NCBI GenBank assembly: GCA_033182465.1 | Contig: CP137324.1 | Location: 1,860,001 to 1,924,000, forward strand | Source of the DNA: Sanghuangporus weigelae | Lineage: Eukaryota > Basidiomycota > Agaricomycetes > Hymenochaetales > Hymenochaetaceae | Direction of reading: 5' to 3' | Length of the DNA: 64,000 nucleotides | Made by a program: the position numbers and the translations under genes | Notes under the pieces: model-generated | The model's input: the letters and a program-made list of their open reading frames with translations, nothing else | The model's database searches: none | Told to the model about the DNA's origin: nothing | Part shown: positions 23,302 through 33,902 of the stretch, in pieces | Numbering within the stretch: the stretch's first letter is position 1 | How the letters are laid out: each line of letters starts with the position of its first letter

Positions 23302-24483
23302 TTACCTGTAGACCTGCAGCTTGGGTTGAGAGAAATTCGACACTACTCCTTGTTGGATAATCTGAAAAAGACCAGATGCGATACTTGTTGGGCTATCTAG
23401 GGCTTGATCGTCGACTGGTAGGTTCAGATTCTTTAGTAGCGACAGTCGCCTGGAGAATCTGCGTCGGAGGCGAGTCCAAGAACCTTCGCGGCGCAGTGTA
23501 CCACTGGGCGTGCTATCAATCTCGTCATCTTCTAGAGATTGGCAAAGCAGGCTTTTCATCTGTCCTTCCATCATATGGCTCGAATCTTCCGAGCTCGAGG
23601 ACGCCGTGTCGACACTGAAAGTCAAATCAACCTCGGAGAAAGATGCGCTTATGTCCACGCAAGAGATTGACCGGGCAATCTCGTTAGTCGATCGCCTCTT
23701 CTTGAGTCCAGAAGATTTATCAGCGGCAGCTGCGAAGGTCTTTTTACGGAGAGAGTCAAGCCAAGACAACTTCGGGGTCTCACCAGTAGCTACGAGGTCG
23801 ATAATCTCTTGCTCAGAATGGACAGTCGGGAAATCGCTTGCTGTAGAATCGTTTTCACCAGCTCGGACGTAGTCCTCCAGATGACAGAGCCCTTCAGTAA
23901 ACGTAACACAACTCGACAGTCCGCCAGAGTCAAATCGCATGCCTTGGCTAGCAAGCATGTTCCTCTTCTGCGTTCGTAGCGATGGTCTTCTTGTCTTCCG
24001 GCTCGGTTGGTCAGCCGAGTCAGCTGTGGTCGAAGTAGCGTCGAGGGCAACATTTGTTATCTCCTCAGAGTTTTCCGGGGCACTACCAGTCGCCAGCATA
24101 GGTGGTCGTTCGCGCAGCCCAAGGCGAGCTTTATCCAATTCTTCTTCCAGTTCTATCCTCTGGAACATAGCCAGCCCTCTCTCATCCTTCACGTAAAGGC
24201 TCTCCGCGCAATTAAGTCTAAAACTTCCCGTAGCACAACCCTGCCGTGCAAGTGCCAAACGCGCACCACTTGTTAAGCCTTGACTTGGCGGTTGCAGTGT
24301 GAGATCTCCCAGAGTACCTCTAGCCCCACGCCAGCGACGGATACCGACAGGACCGGCTGAGAGACGTGCAGGTGTAGGGTCCGTTGGGCTAATTATCCGA
24401 ATAATGGGAGTGAGCATACTCGAAGATAGGGTCGGACTCCGTAGAGACGAAAAAAATGATGTGAGAGACACGGATGCACGCAT
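23302..24483 (-). CDS. Hypothetical protein, Ser/Arg-rich, 393 aa
   Basis: One continuous reading frame from the Met at 24483. I do not recognise a family. The N-terminal 70 residues are rich in Ser, Arg and Pro and lack acidic residues (MRASVSLTSFFSSLRSPTLS), which could be a mitochondrial presequence. A short segment with Glu/Arg pairs (LAMFQRIELEEELDKARLGL) may be a coiled coil. The remainder is Ser-rich and acidic with a basic patch TRLRRRFSRRLSLLKNLNLP near the C-terminus. A 393-codon open frame without stops in this compositional setting supports a real gene. It is convergent with UBA4, 215 bp away. Extra small exons cannot be excluded. Confidence 0.6.
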   Translation of the reverse strand: MRASVSLTSFFSSLRSPTLSSSMLTPIIRIISPTDPTPARLSAGPVGIRRWRGARGTLGDLTLQPPSQGLTSGARLALARQGCATGSFRLNCAESLYVKDERGLAMFQRIELEEELDKARLGLRERPPMLATGSAPENSEEITNVALDATSTTADSADQPSRKTRRPSLRTQKRNMLASQGMRFDSGGLSSCVTFTEGLCHLEDYVRAGENDSTASDFPTVHSEQEIIDLVATGETPKLSWLDSLRKKTFAAAADKSSGLKKRRSTNEIARSISCVDISASFSEVDLTFSVDTASSSSEDSSHMMEGQMKSLLCQSLEDDEIDSTPSGTLRREGSWTRLRRRFSRRLSLLKNLNLPVDDQALDSPTSIASGLFQIIQQGVVSNFSQPKLQVYR

Positions 24484-24686
24484 GGCTGCTTAGAGCAAAT
24501 AGATAGTGTCGTGTAATTAGAGGGGTTGTTGAGCTGGAGAGCATTCAAGCAAGTGAGAAGTGTCAGCCATGGATCTAATCCCTGATTCCAGAATAGGAAG
24601 GTAGAACCCAATTTGGTAGGCCTTCTTGGAAGGACCGATAACGGGCCGGCGACGGCCGGGTAAATAAAAAGCACTTTTCATAGGTA

Positions 24687-24706
24687 CAGGCATTTACCGG
24701 TCCTTT
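24687..24706. repeat. Left terminal inverted repeat of the MITE
   Basis: 20 bp, perfect inverted match to 25335-25354. The outermost bases are CAGG next to the TA dinucleotide. Confidence 0.8.
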
Positions 24707-25334
24707 AAACAGTACCCTTCCTTTGAACACCCTACATTTACTCACTCAAACCTCCAATTTGCAACTTGAAATTTTTATCATAGGTGGACAGAATACACAT
24801 GAGTCATGCTGCGAAATTTCAGCAAATTACTGTGACCCGTTAAATACAGAGAAATTATTTACTGCTGAATTTCAGTGAAACTCAATGAGAAACAATGAAT
24901 CAGATGCATTTTGCTATTCATTCATGTTTTGAGCATGACTCAAAAGCAGATATATTAGTACTCCACTACTGTTAGTACATGCAGCCTAGTTTGTGTGGCG
25001 AAAGAGCTATCCAATGAATTAATATAAGGCATACAATAAAGGTGACTTGAAAAGCGTGACAGGCAGACTTATCAACATTATTATGTAATCGGGCGGTTCT
25101 CATCTCGCGAATACATGCACTAGCATGACACTTATGTCACAAGGTGTTCAAAGGAGTTAATTTCGTGACATTTACCCTACTTTTTTCACACGCACAATTT
25201 GATTTTTCCTGCACATTTTACAGCTCAAAAAAATTTCAGCATATAGCCTCCATAGCAGACTACTCAGATATGCAATTAGATTTTTTTTTAAATGTTTGTG
25301 GTGTTGTGTACGAGTGGATCTGTATTGGGTGTTC

Positions 25335-25354
25335 AAAGGACCGGTAAATGCCTG
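25335..25354. repeat. Right terminal inverted repeat of the MITE
   Basis: 20 bp, reverse complement of 24687-24706, followed by TA and an AT dinucleotide run. Confidence 0.8.
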
Positions 25355-25467
25355 TATATATATTTAGTAGCCCCTTCGACTCTGACTCGTTTTCCACGGT
25401 GAACTCTATATTATAACTTCAAAAGCGGGAAATATCGATATACATATCGGACATACTCACTCAGAAC

Positions 25468-26748
25468 ATGCCGAGGAAGATCTTTGGACCACCTGCGGAA
25501 GCTCTTGCCTCTCTTTCTCCAGAGCAGATCGCTTTTCTTCAATCACTTCCAAAAGCAGAGCTCCATGCGCATCTAAACGGGTGTATTCCTCTACCCTGCC
25601 TGCAAGAACTCGCAAAGTCGTATGTTCCAGAAGGCGGTAGTACACCCTCGAGCGTGATTGAAGAGGGTATCGATAAACTACGCAACGGCGTGACCCTGAA
25701 GAAGATCGATGACTTCTTCGGGCTCTTCACAGCAATATACGCCTTGACTTCGACGCGCGATAATCTCGCACTTGCTACGCATGCAGTCCTCAGCGACTTC
25801 CTCCATGGACCCGATAGACAATGCACTTACCTAGAACTAAGAAGCACTCCGCGCGCAACGCCCCATATGAATCGGATGCAATATGTGGAGACCGTCCTCG
25901 ATGAAGTTGAAAAGTTTCCCGAAAACGAAGCTGCATATATACTTTCTATAGATCGAAAGATGCATCCGGACATTGCGGCGGAATGTATTTCGATTGCGAT
26001 TGCCTTCAAAGAGCTCGGACGACGTATTGTCGGTGTAGATCTCTGCGGTGACCCAATGGTAAGTAGAGGATCCGCGATCAGGTGTATCACATATTTATGG
26101 GTTCTTTTCAGGCAGGGGACGTGAATCTGTTCTCCGAATTCTTCCAAAGGGCCAGGGCCGTTGGCCTCGGAATGACACTGCATGTAGCCGAGGTGATCGT
26201 TTAGCATTAATTCTCCATCTGCTCACTCAAGCCACGTCCTTTTTCAGACGGAGTCAAATACTCCAGAGGAAACCTTGCAACTACTATCATTGAAACCAGA
26301 TCGGCTCGGACACGCTACATATTTAAACGAAGAAGCGAAGAAGTTCGTCTTCGATAATAAAATTGCGATCGAAATATGCTTGACTTCGAATATCCTGTAA
26401 GCCTTCTGAAGCGTATCAATTGTTTATCTATTTCCTCTCGAGAAGCTGATCTTCTCTAACGATTCTAGGAGCAAGACCGTAAAGAGCCTGGAAGATCATC
26501 ACGTAAATCACCACTTCAGCCTCAATCATCCCGTTGCGATCTGTGTGAGTAGATTTTCGCTCTGTTTCAAGGTGCTAGTATCAATTATTTCGCAGACGGA
26601 TGATACCCTACCTTTCCGAAATTCCCTCCTCGGAGAATACGCAATGCTTCTGGCAGAGAAGCCAAATGGCCTTGGTCTGAAAGAGGAAGATGTACGGACC
26701 ATTGCCAAGATGAGTCTGCATAATACATTCGTTGCGCTGAAGAGATAA
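25468..26748 (+). CDS. Adenosine/AMP deaminase-like hydrolase (ADAL / MAPDA type)
   Basis: Exons 25468-26058, 26112-26192, 26248-26396, 26469-26544 and 26596-26748 give 349 aa. Metal-binding and catalytic motifs of the adenosine deaminase superfamily are all visible: KAELHAHLNGCI (HxH), TLHVAETESNTPEE (metal His and the region before the catalytic Glu), RLGHATYL, ICLTSNILSKTV, and NHPVAICTDDTLPF with the metal Asp. The conserved block CTYLELRSTPRATPHM points to the ADA-like branch, whose plant and animal members deaminate N6-methyl-AMP. Fungal members near Aah1 act on adenine, but those have a different N-terminus. Substrate assignment is therefore inference; probably cytosolic. Confidence 0.88.
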
Positions 26749-27630
26749 ATTCAATAGATTATGTATCCTGATATTGAGCTTCGTGATGAAGTATGCGAGC
26801 ATGCGAGCCGTTGTTTACCTTTCGATATACCGTTACCGCAGAGGACTACAGAAGCAATACTGAAAATTTGAGAATGATCTGCGATTGTGCTATAGCGCAG
26901 GCTTTCCTTTCAATGTATAATAATAGACTCTCACTAGGGGGAGTGCAGTGGAAAGGTTGCTAATGTAAGAATTATCTTGTTGCGACTGGTCTCTTACCTC
27001 GGTGTACACAACAGTTTTTGCATTGTGCATCAGATGGTCGGTTCATCAGGTGTGGCAGGGTGCGCCAACACATGTTTAATGGATGAACACAGCATTTGCT
27101 GTGCCCGAAACGTTCAGTCAGTGCTACATTAAACATCTTATCCTAATCAATCTATCTGTTTCGTCCCTTGATACTCGCAGTGAAAGACGTAGACTTGGGT
27201 GCCGGGTGAGATCGCATACATGAGCATATCATAGCTTACCGAGCGAAATCCACGAATCCACAACATCAAGAGAGAAAGGCGTGGGCAATGCAGAGTTGAG
27301 ACTATAAAGTAGCTCTATTACAGTAATCATTGACAAGGATTTGCTGACTATCGGGGGAGTGGCGGGCGCATCGGCGCCAAAGTGTACCAAGTCTGCTTGG
27401 TCCGCTTCCGTTCTATAAGTAAAGGATGACGCAGTTAAGCAGAATCATCGGAATGTTTTCCGACGTCCAGCATGTTCACCAAAGCTACCATACTTATCTT
27501 GACAGGAGTCGCACTTCTCCGTGGCATGTAGCCTCTTGCTATGCTCCTGACGCATGGAGCTTGACGATACACCCTAAATTCAAGAAGTCTTCGCCCAGGC
27601 GACCACTATGAGCATCTAACCTGACGACGC
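26749..27630. other. Intergenic, nothing recognised
   Basis: About 880 bp downstream of the deaminase gene. Only short random frames are present; no repeat or RNA gene was recognised. Confidence 0.45.
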
Positions 27631-28012
27631 GGGTCTCGTAGAAGGCCTTCAAGGCGAGATTCTGGCACTGGAAAACTGGGGATGTCTTATGCGGCCTCCG
27701 ACAAGATTTCTGGAGTACCCATCACTGGTAAGCTCAACTATAAAAAGCAGATATACTGATGCATCTGCCCCTCACACTATTTGCCAATCAGCAACGGGTG
27801 TGAAAGGTCCAACATATCTGTCGGAAATAGCCGCAAGGAGCATGATGGCGTCGATGGGAATGGAATTTGAGGCTGTTCGTGAATGCAGGCTGGGCGCTCA
27901 GAACGTCAGATTCTGTACTGTCGTAATCAGCGGCGTTGGTGGAGGTAGCCAGACGGCAGCGATTGATGTTGCGTCTGCCACGCCCACATTCGCAACCAGT
28001 TACTGTATATAG
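27631..28012 (+). pseudogene. Decayed relative of the secreted GPI-type gene at 28726 (copy A)
   Basis: The plus strand here contains VEGLQGEILALE (about 27640-27675) and then TYLSEIAARS...CTVVISGVGGGSQTAAI (about 27820-27960). These align with VENLQGKVLGTG and TYLSEILVIE...CTVVASGGAGGIETAV of the intact gene 1 kb downstream. The part corresponding to GSDGTTYAVSG is not preserved, no signal peptide exon was found, and the frame ends before a hydrophobic tail. I read it as an old, partly eroded duplicate; a strongly divergent functional gene is less likely. Confidence 0.5.
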
Positions 28013-28725
28013 ATCTCGGCCAGAATTCCGCGCCGGCTCTGCTTGTGCCTTACTTGAGCGCAAATTCTCGATTTTCTTGTGACTTTTAAATACTGATGTA
28101 TAAGGATCGGAACTTCATGTTCATAGTGGTCTCATGAACCGTCATGCTTTATCTCCTTTGCGCGGGGCGAGTGGACACTTCATGTCTAATGAGGTCCTGT
28201 TCCCTAGTCTGTTATATTGAATAAGTTGTCAATAGGTCCGATGCTGTGCGACCGAGTTTTGATTTGATTTGGATCGAACATTCGTCGGGAGACCACAGGG
28301 AAGTTAACTGAGATAAATCTTCAGCGCTCTGTCTAGACTTGTAACCACCTTAAAGGCAGGAAGAGGCTAACCGACACTCCAGCTTTGATATATGTACCAC
28401 AATCAATGTGGATGTGCAACAGTTGCGGAACAGTGTGGGACAAACCGTAAAGACTCAGGTACCGACAATACAGATCCTCTCGAATCGCGCGGGCTATGCG
28501 CGAATGTCCCTGCCAAGGCATTTACGCGCCTTTTTTAATTTACTTTAGGCAGCGCCAGCCCGTAAGCGAAATGATCCATCATGTAGAGGGCAGCCCTGCG
28601 CCTCTACGGCCTCCTCATGCTCCCCATATAAGGGATTGATGCCAAAGTGAAAACAAGTCCCAACTTGCCCTCTTTCTACTCAAGACCTTGCAGTAAATAC
28701 CCCTGTTGCATTTTCGACATCCACT
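28013..28725. other. Intergenic, promoter side of the secreted protein gene
   Basis: About 700 bp with no coding potential. A pyrimidine-rich stretch precedes the start codon at 28726. Confidence 0.45.
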
Positions 28726-29372
28726 ATGCTCATTAAACTGCCCGTACTCGCCTTGACTGGCTTTGGATTCCTTCAAGGTGCGGAAAAGATCGATCGCATT
28801 TATCGTTGAAGACCCATCATTGATTTCATTGTCCAGGCGTCTTTACCCAGCACACAACGACTTTGAACATATTCCCTGGCGACGCGGACGCGGTTGAAAA
28901 CCTTCAGGGCAAAGTCCTGGGCACCGGATCAGACGGCACCACATACGCTGTCTCTGGTGTCGTCTCCGGCATCTCCGTCACTGGTACGTGTCGAAGTATT
29001 TTGAAAGAATTTCGCGGGATGCTTACTTACCCACTTCCCCTTTCGTCAGCCACGCTTGTCGAAGCCTCGACGTACTTGTCAGAAATTCTCGTCATCGAAA
29101 CTGAGGGAGCAACAGCTCTTGTCGCCCAAGCATGCGGCTTGGACGAGAACGACTCTGGACTCTGCACTGTAGTTGCTAGCGGTGGCGCGGGAGGCATCGA
29201 GACTGCAGTGACGAGCGTTATTCCCTGGACATTCACACTCGCTCCTGTAGCTATCGAAGTTACAGGCAGCCCCGACGGCGATTCCAGTGCCAATTCAGCT
29301 GTGGCTCTTCCGCGATTTGCTGCATTCGTCGCTGCCGCACCTATTTTGGGATTTATCGCAACACTTTGGTGA
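28726..29372 (+). CDS. Small secreted, probably GPI-anchored protein
   Basis: Exons 28726-28777, 28837-28983 and 29050-29372 give 173 aa. The N-terminus MLIKLPVLALTGFGFLQGVF is a good signal peptide. The mature part (TTTLNIFPGDADAVENLQGK, then VLGTGSDGTTYAVSG, then ATLVEASTYLSEILVIETEG) has the repeated beta-strand look of fungal surface proteins and one cysteine pair (ACGLDENDSGLC). The C-terminus is a Ser/Asn-rich spacer followed by an uncharged hydrophobic tail (FAAFVAAAPILGFIATLW), as for GPI attachment. I know no function for the family. Both introns have GT-AG ends and conserve frame. Two weaker relatives flank it at 27631-28012 and 30083-30719. Confidence 0.8.
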
Positions 29373-30082
29373 CGATTCAAACTGGAATGCAGATAATACG
29401 TGTTTTGGGCTTGTTTCCGAATTGGATGTCTCGTCTCTTTTAAAGTGTCCGTAAACGCAACATGAAATCGTCGTGATATACAGAACGCTTGCCTTCGAGG
29501 TATTTTTCTGCTCGCTGTCCGACATGTAGACTAATGAGTCTCCTTGTCTGATCTCGCGGGTATGCATTCTCATCATCTGTCAAATGCTACGTGTATGCCC
29601 AGACAGTATGGCTGAAGAGGCTGCCCAGGCCTCTGTGATGCGAATAATCTTCCATCTCTCTGACTTGCCAGTACGATGCATCTGTTAGCTCGGAGATAAT
29701 CAACTATTCTTAGTAGGTGAAGGAAAAAAGGTTGTGAAGCGCGAAGAGAGCTCGTGACCGCGCTATGTCCACGTGACCGGCACCATTCTGCGACCATTCT
29801 CGTTCTTTTTTCCTTAAATTGCTGTCTGCCATGTGAGGTCGAGGAAGCGTCATTATCAGCACAGATACTGTTGTGATTTTTCCAAACAACTTGCTGTCAC
29901 AACGCTTGGTCTTTACGGGCGCGAATTTTTAGAGTTATTCATCAGAAAATTTGATCTCGATGGTTCTCGCTTGCTATGAAGCCAGCTGCTTGCGAATGTA
30001 AAAGGATGAAGGCTGCTACACAACCACTGCTACCAGCTCCTCTAACCTAACTACCTCCTATTGTATATTAACCTGGGCTTCA
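29373..30082. other. Intergenic, nothing recognised
   Basis: About 700 bp between the GPI-type gene and its degenerate relative. No features were recognised. Confidence 0.45.
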
Positions 30083-30719
30083 ATGTCTAAGCTCGTGGCT
30101 TTGACTACCGTCGACCGGACCTTAACTTTAGTAGAAGGTATGTTGGGCAATGAGACCACCAGACAAACACCGTAGGGAAAGACACTCTACAGGGTCACAT
30201 GTTGAACACTGGCACAGACGGAACAACATACGATATTTTCCTATTATCCGAGTCAATCGACTCGTCTTATGTACCGTTGGTTGTAAGTATCTCCAGTCAT
30301 CGTAATTTAAACGACTTGCAAGATAAATTTCACTAACGCTTGACCTAGATACTGTTGTCGAGGATGATGCTCGGTTTCCTGGCTCATGGCACCTCTAGGC
30401 TATCACTATGAACAACATGAAGAATGCAGCCTTGAATCCACTTTACTCGCGGAATGTTTCTGATCAACTTTACAACACCAATGAGTACGGCAGAACAACC
30501 TTTACTCTCAATTTCATTGGCAAGGCCTCCATTTCTTTTATACCGGTGGCTGCCTCAACAGAGGTGGCAACCCTTGCTACCACGGGTGCATCTCTGACAT
30601 GGCCAGAATTTAGTCCTACTCATATTTCGTTCAGTGCCACTTCTCATGACTGTCGCTGTTTCATGCCCTCACTCCTATTTCTTGCCTTTGCACTGATCAC
30701 CTGTACATTCCTTTTGTAG
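30083..30719 (+). pseudogene. Decayed relative of the secreted GPI-type gene (copy B)
   Basis: It begins ATGTCTAAGCTCGTGGCTTT (MSKLVALTTVDRTLTLVEG) with a GTATG donor near 30138. The next exon reads TLQGHMLNTGTDGTTYDIF, matching NLQGKVLGTGSDGTTYAVS of the intact gene. A later stretch (30408-30719) has TFTLNFIGKA...VAASTEVATLATTGAS and a hydrophobic end MPSLLFLAFALITCTFLL, like the GPI tail of the intact copy. No set of exons I tried keeps one frame through all parts, so I call a pseudogene. An expressed, divergent gene with unusual splicing remains possible. Confidence 0.5.
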
Positions 30720-31429
30720 GATGATAGGATAGTGGATCTTGCAATGCAGTTAATCTTGCAAATAGAGCACTGCATGACCAGTCACAATATCCCATTTCCA
30801 TGCTTAGTGAAGCTTGTGCCACAGACATCGAGACCGAAGAAGGCATCTTGATCGTCAAGATTCTTAGATGTATCCGTCAGTTATCAGACCAGCTTCCGGA
30901 TGAGGCAGCGTTTCCTATAATATATTCAGACGTTAGTGGGCTTTTCTCGGCTCAATGCCTTGGTCTTCACTGTAATTTAGTGACTCATTGACGTCCAGAC
31001 TAGCTGAAAACTTTTGACAACAATGTAAGGTATGCTTAAAGCTCAAGGGAGCTCATCTGTACATCAATATTTGGAGCGTTCTGAGATCTTCATTTCATGT
31101 TCTTTCTGGTTCTCCTGTACACAGAGCTCTCTATTTTCCAATATCAATGCGTTCTTTTTTTTTTCCCTGTCACCTGCACGGGCCGGAGCCGAACACGGTT
31201 ACATAATTTCATCAGTGAAGGTGAGAAATTTTGAAAGCTTTGAGATTGAGCGTCTGTGTCATCGACTCACAAGTCCAAGTGCTCTTGCTTAACAACCGCC
31301 ATCGTACACAACAATCACTTACAGCTCGCACAAAAATTAGCATCAATTATGGGTCGGCATTCACAATTTACATCATTATCCAGCTAGCCTTTGTTGACTT
31401 CTTGTATAGCTCCAAAAAAGGGACAGAAA
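30720..31429. other. Intergenic, upstream of the eIF4B-like gene
   Basis: About 700 bp. Short frames at 30800-30991 and 31032-31292 show no family features. A T-rich run (31146-31160) and general AT-richness suit a promoter or leader. Confidence 0.45.
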
Positions 31430-33376
31430 ATGTCGCTCAATGAGTTCCTGGAGGACAGAAGTAAATCCGGTTTATGTTGAAGACAGAGGCGTCTCATGCT
31501 GATTTCTTTGAAGCTCTGGGATCTTGGGCAGATGAAATGGACTCACTTCCGACCGCTCGTGAGTGTTACGCCACGCTGCTGCACAGGCATACATGAATTC
31601 AGTGCTAACGCGTAAATATAGCTGCCCCAAGGCTTGACGACTCGAGTGGAAGGGACTTCAGGGGAAGAGACGATTACTTGTCATCGAGGCGTAAGCTCAT
31701 TCGCTTCATTCGTGCATTCACAACGTGGTCTCATGGTGTATTCTTGGTCTTGGTCTATAAGCTGATCGGGCTGCTTTCGCGCCCCGTGAAGACGTTCCTT
31801 TGCCCACAAACCCTCCTTTCACCGCATTTGTCGGAAACCTCGCGTTTGATCTGACTGAGGGCGATCTTGGCTCTTTTTTCGGCTCTGATGATGTGGTCCG
31901 TCTGTCTGAGCAACTTTCACAGCATGCTCTTCGTTATGATGCGTATCTTTCAGGTCAAAGGCGCTAAAATTATCCGCGATCGCGATGACAAACCAAAGGG
32001 ATTTGGATACGTCGAGTTTCACACTGTTGAAGGCTTAAAGGAGGCCTTGGCTAAAAACGGGGCCGTGAGTAAAGCATGCTTGTCTCTATCATGCTACAGG
32101 CTCAGTAACATGACCTAAAGTCTTTCTCGCATCGTTCGATCCGAGTAAACATAGCTGATCCGCGTGAGTACCCCTATCTTCATCCTCTTCTGTTTTCTGA
32201 GACGATCAAATCAGCGAAAGAACGTCCTGGTTTTCACGGGCATGCAGAGGATGACAAATTTGCCGGGTCGTGGCGTCGAGACGGCCCGCTTCCTGACCTC
32301 GATCGCCGCGAGACCAGCACGCGCCGACGATATGAAGGTCTTGGATCTGAGAATCGTGACTCGGCACCGGACAACAGCAACAATTGGCGATCTAGTCGAC
32401 CTCCGCCTCGTATCCCCAATGATTTAGAGGCACCACCTGTCCGAAGGCGGGGCTCTGGTTTCTCCACGCCTACACACGAGGGCGAGGCAGGTCCAGCCGA
32501 TACCGAAGAGAAATGGGCTATCGGCTCCAGATTCAAGCCGAGCCAGCATTCTGAAGAGAGATCTGGTGGCCGATTTGGTTCTATGAGAGGACGAGGTGAT
32601 ATGGGACCTCCCCCGTCCGCAGCCGATGAAGTTTCGTCTTGGAGAAAACCTGGACTTGCTGGTAGCAGCCCTTCTCGTATGTTCCGAAACTCTACTTCTG
32701 GCGTTTGCTTGTTGTCTGACTCTCATCGTTATACAGCAAGTAACTCAGTTCCTCCTACACCTCAGCTGGCTCGTCGCAAACTCGAGCTTCTACCTCGATC
32801 GACGAGTGGCTCTTCCCACCCAACTCCTGTTTCTTCTCCCCAATCCACTGGATTCTCCTCTAGCAAGCCCAATCCATTCGGCTCTGCGAAGTAAGTCTTA
32901 CAATCTTCCGTCTTATGAAGGTTCCTTTGGTTGATTGTTGTCTCAACCAGACCTGTTGATGTATCAGCTCGCGAAGCAGCAGCGGTGGAAAAGATCGAGA
33001 AGGAGCAAGAAGAGATCAGAGAGCGCGTCGCTCATCAGCAACATCAGCATCAACAGCATCCACAGCACTCGATGTCCCGACAGAGCTCACGACAGCCGCG
33101 TGGACGTCCTGGAAGCGGGCGTGGAGAGATTGGCGCGCGTTCGCCCTCTTCAAAGCCCGGTGCAATTGCGGATGAAAAATCTCCTGGTTCGCCGCGTGCG
33201 TCGAATTTGTCCTCCCCTGGAGGTACCCCTGCTCCTTCTTCGACGTCTCCGAACATTGCAGCTGTGGCGACTATTCGTCCCTCGTTCAGCTTCGCAAGCG
33301 CCGCAGCGGGCAAGAAAGATGCAGCTCCTCAGTCCGCTGAGGATAAATCTGATGAAAATGCCGATGCAGAAAAACC

Positions 33377-33412
<36 letters not shown>

Positions 33413-33443
33413 AGCAGACAAATTAGCCGAAGTAAACGTGTAA
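31430..33443 (+). CDS. Translation initiation factor eIF4B-like RRM protein (Tif3/Sce3 type)
   Basis: Exons 31430-31460, 31514-31558, 31622-31690, 31762-31892, 31954-32064, 32121-32163, 32215-32676, 32737-32890 and 32951-33443 give 512 aa. The fungal eIF4B start is present: MSLNEFLEDRTLGSWADEMD, then PLPTNPPFTAFVGNLAFDLT (RNP2), then DRDDKPKGFGYVEF (RNP1) and RSIRVNIADPPKERPGFHGH. The rest is Arg/Ser/Pro-rich and disordered with KWAIGSRF-type motifs. A conserved helix REAAAVEKIEKEQEEIRER comes near the C-terminus. eIF4B stimulates eIF4A in mRNA recruitment. The donor of exon 4 could also be three bases further on. The C-terminus carries an Ala-Asp run coded by a gacgca hexamer repeat (about 33381-33411). 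Confidence 0.9.
33381..33411 (+). repeat. In-frame hexanucleotide microsatellite (gcagac) in the eIF4B-like gene
   Basis: About five tandem copies of a six-base unit encode Asp-Ala repeats near the C-terminus. Six-base units change length without breaking the frame. Confidence 0.75.
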
Positions 33444-33902
33444 GGAAACAATAACGACCTTCCCCTTATTTATGATTTCGGTTGAAGATTGTATGCAAGT
33501 AACGCACTACAATACGATACGACAGGACACGAAATACATCCAGCCCCTCCCCCAAAGCTGTTTATGCAATTTTATTCTCAACAACACATACGTATCGTCG
33601 ACGTATCTCCGATTATTCTTTCGCTCTTGTTTGAATGCTTTCTTCCTTCATGGTGCTTTTCAGTTTTATGTTTCTGGAGCAGTTTCTCGGCACTTACCTA
33701 CATCTTGTGTATGTACGGATTTCTCTCGCTCGGGACTATGGTCCTCAAAATACTGATACTATTCCTCTGCTCAATATTGGTATTGCCTGACGGCCGAACA
33801 TGTTTATATGGGTATTGCCTCGTCGGCACATAAAAAGAACTATTGCTTCGCATCCAGTCTTAACAACGGCAGACCTCGTTGAAGTGGGAATACCAGTACT
33901 AT
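33444..33902. other. Intergenic between the convergent eIF4B-like and cyclophilin genes
   Basis: About 460 bp containing two 3' UTRs, pyrimidine-rich on the plus strand. Nothing else was recognised. Confidence 0.5.

Larger units (their letters stand above)
24687..25354. mobile_element. Non-autonomous DNA transposon (MITE), 668 bp, TA-flanked
   Basis: The two ends are perfect 20-bp inverted repeats: caggcatttaccggtccttt at 24687-24706 and its reverse complement at 25335-25354. Both are flanked by TA (24685-24686 and 25355-25356), the target duplication made by Tc1/mariner-type transposases. The interior is AT-rich with no frame beyond about 70 codons, so the element cannot encode its own transposase. 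Just inside the left end a second copy of the subterminal motif tcctttgaacaccc (24719-24732) matches the motif that directly continues the right repeat (25327-25340), so the left end carries an 18-bp insertion or partial duplication. It sits between the hypothetical gene and the deaminase gene and appears to interrupt neither. Confidence 0.75.

Noticed and set aside
24484-25467. Idea that the AT-rich stretch is a decayed gene or a retroelement end
   Set aside because: The inverted 20-bp ends with TA flanks explain it as a small DNA transposon; no coding remnants or direct terminal repeats were seen.
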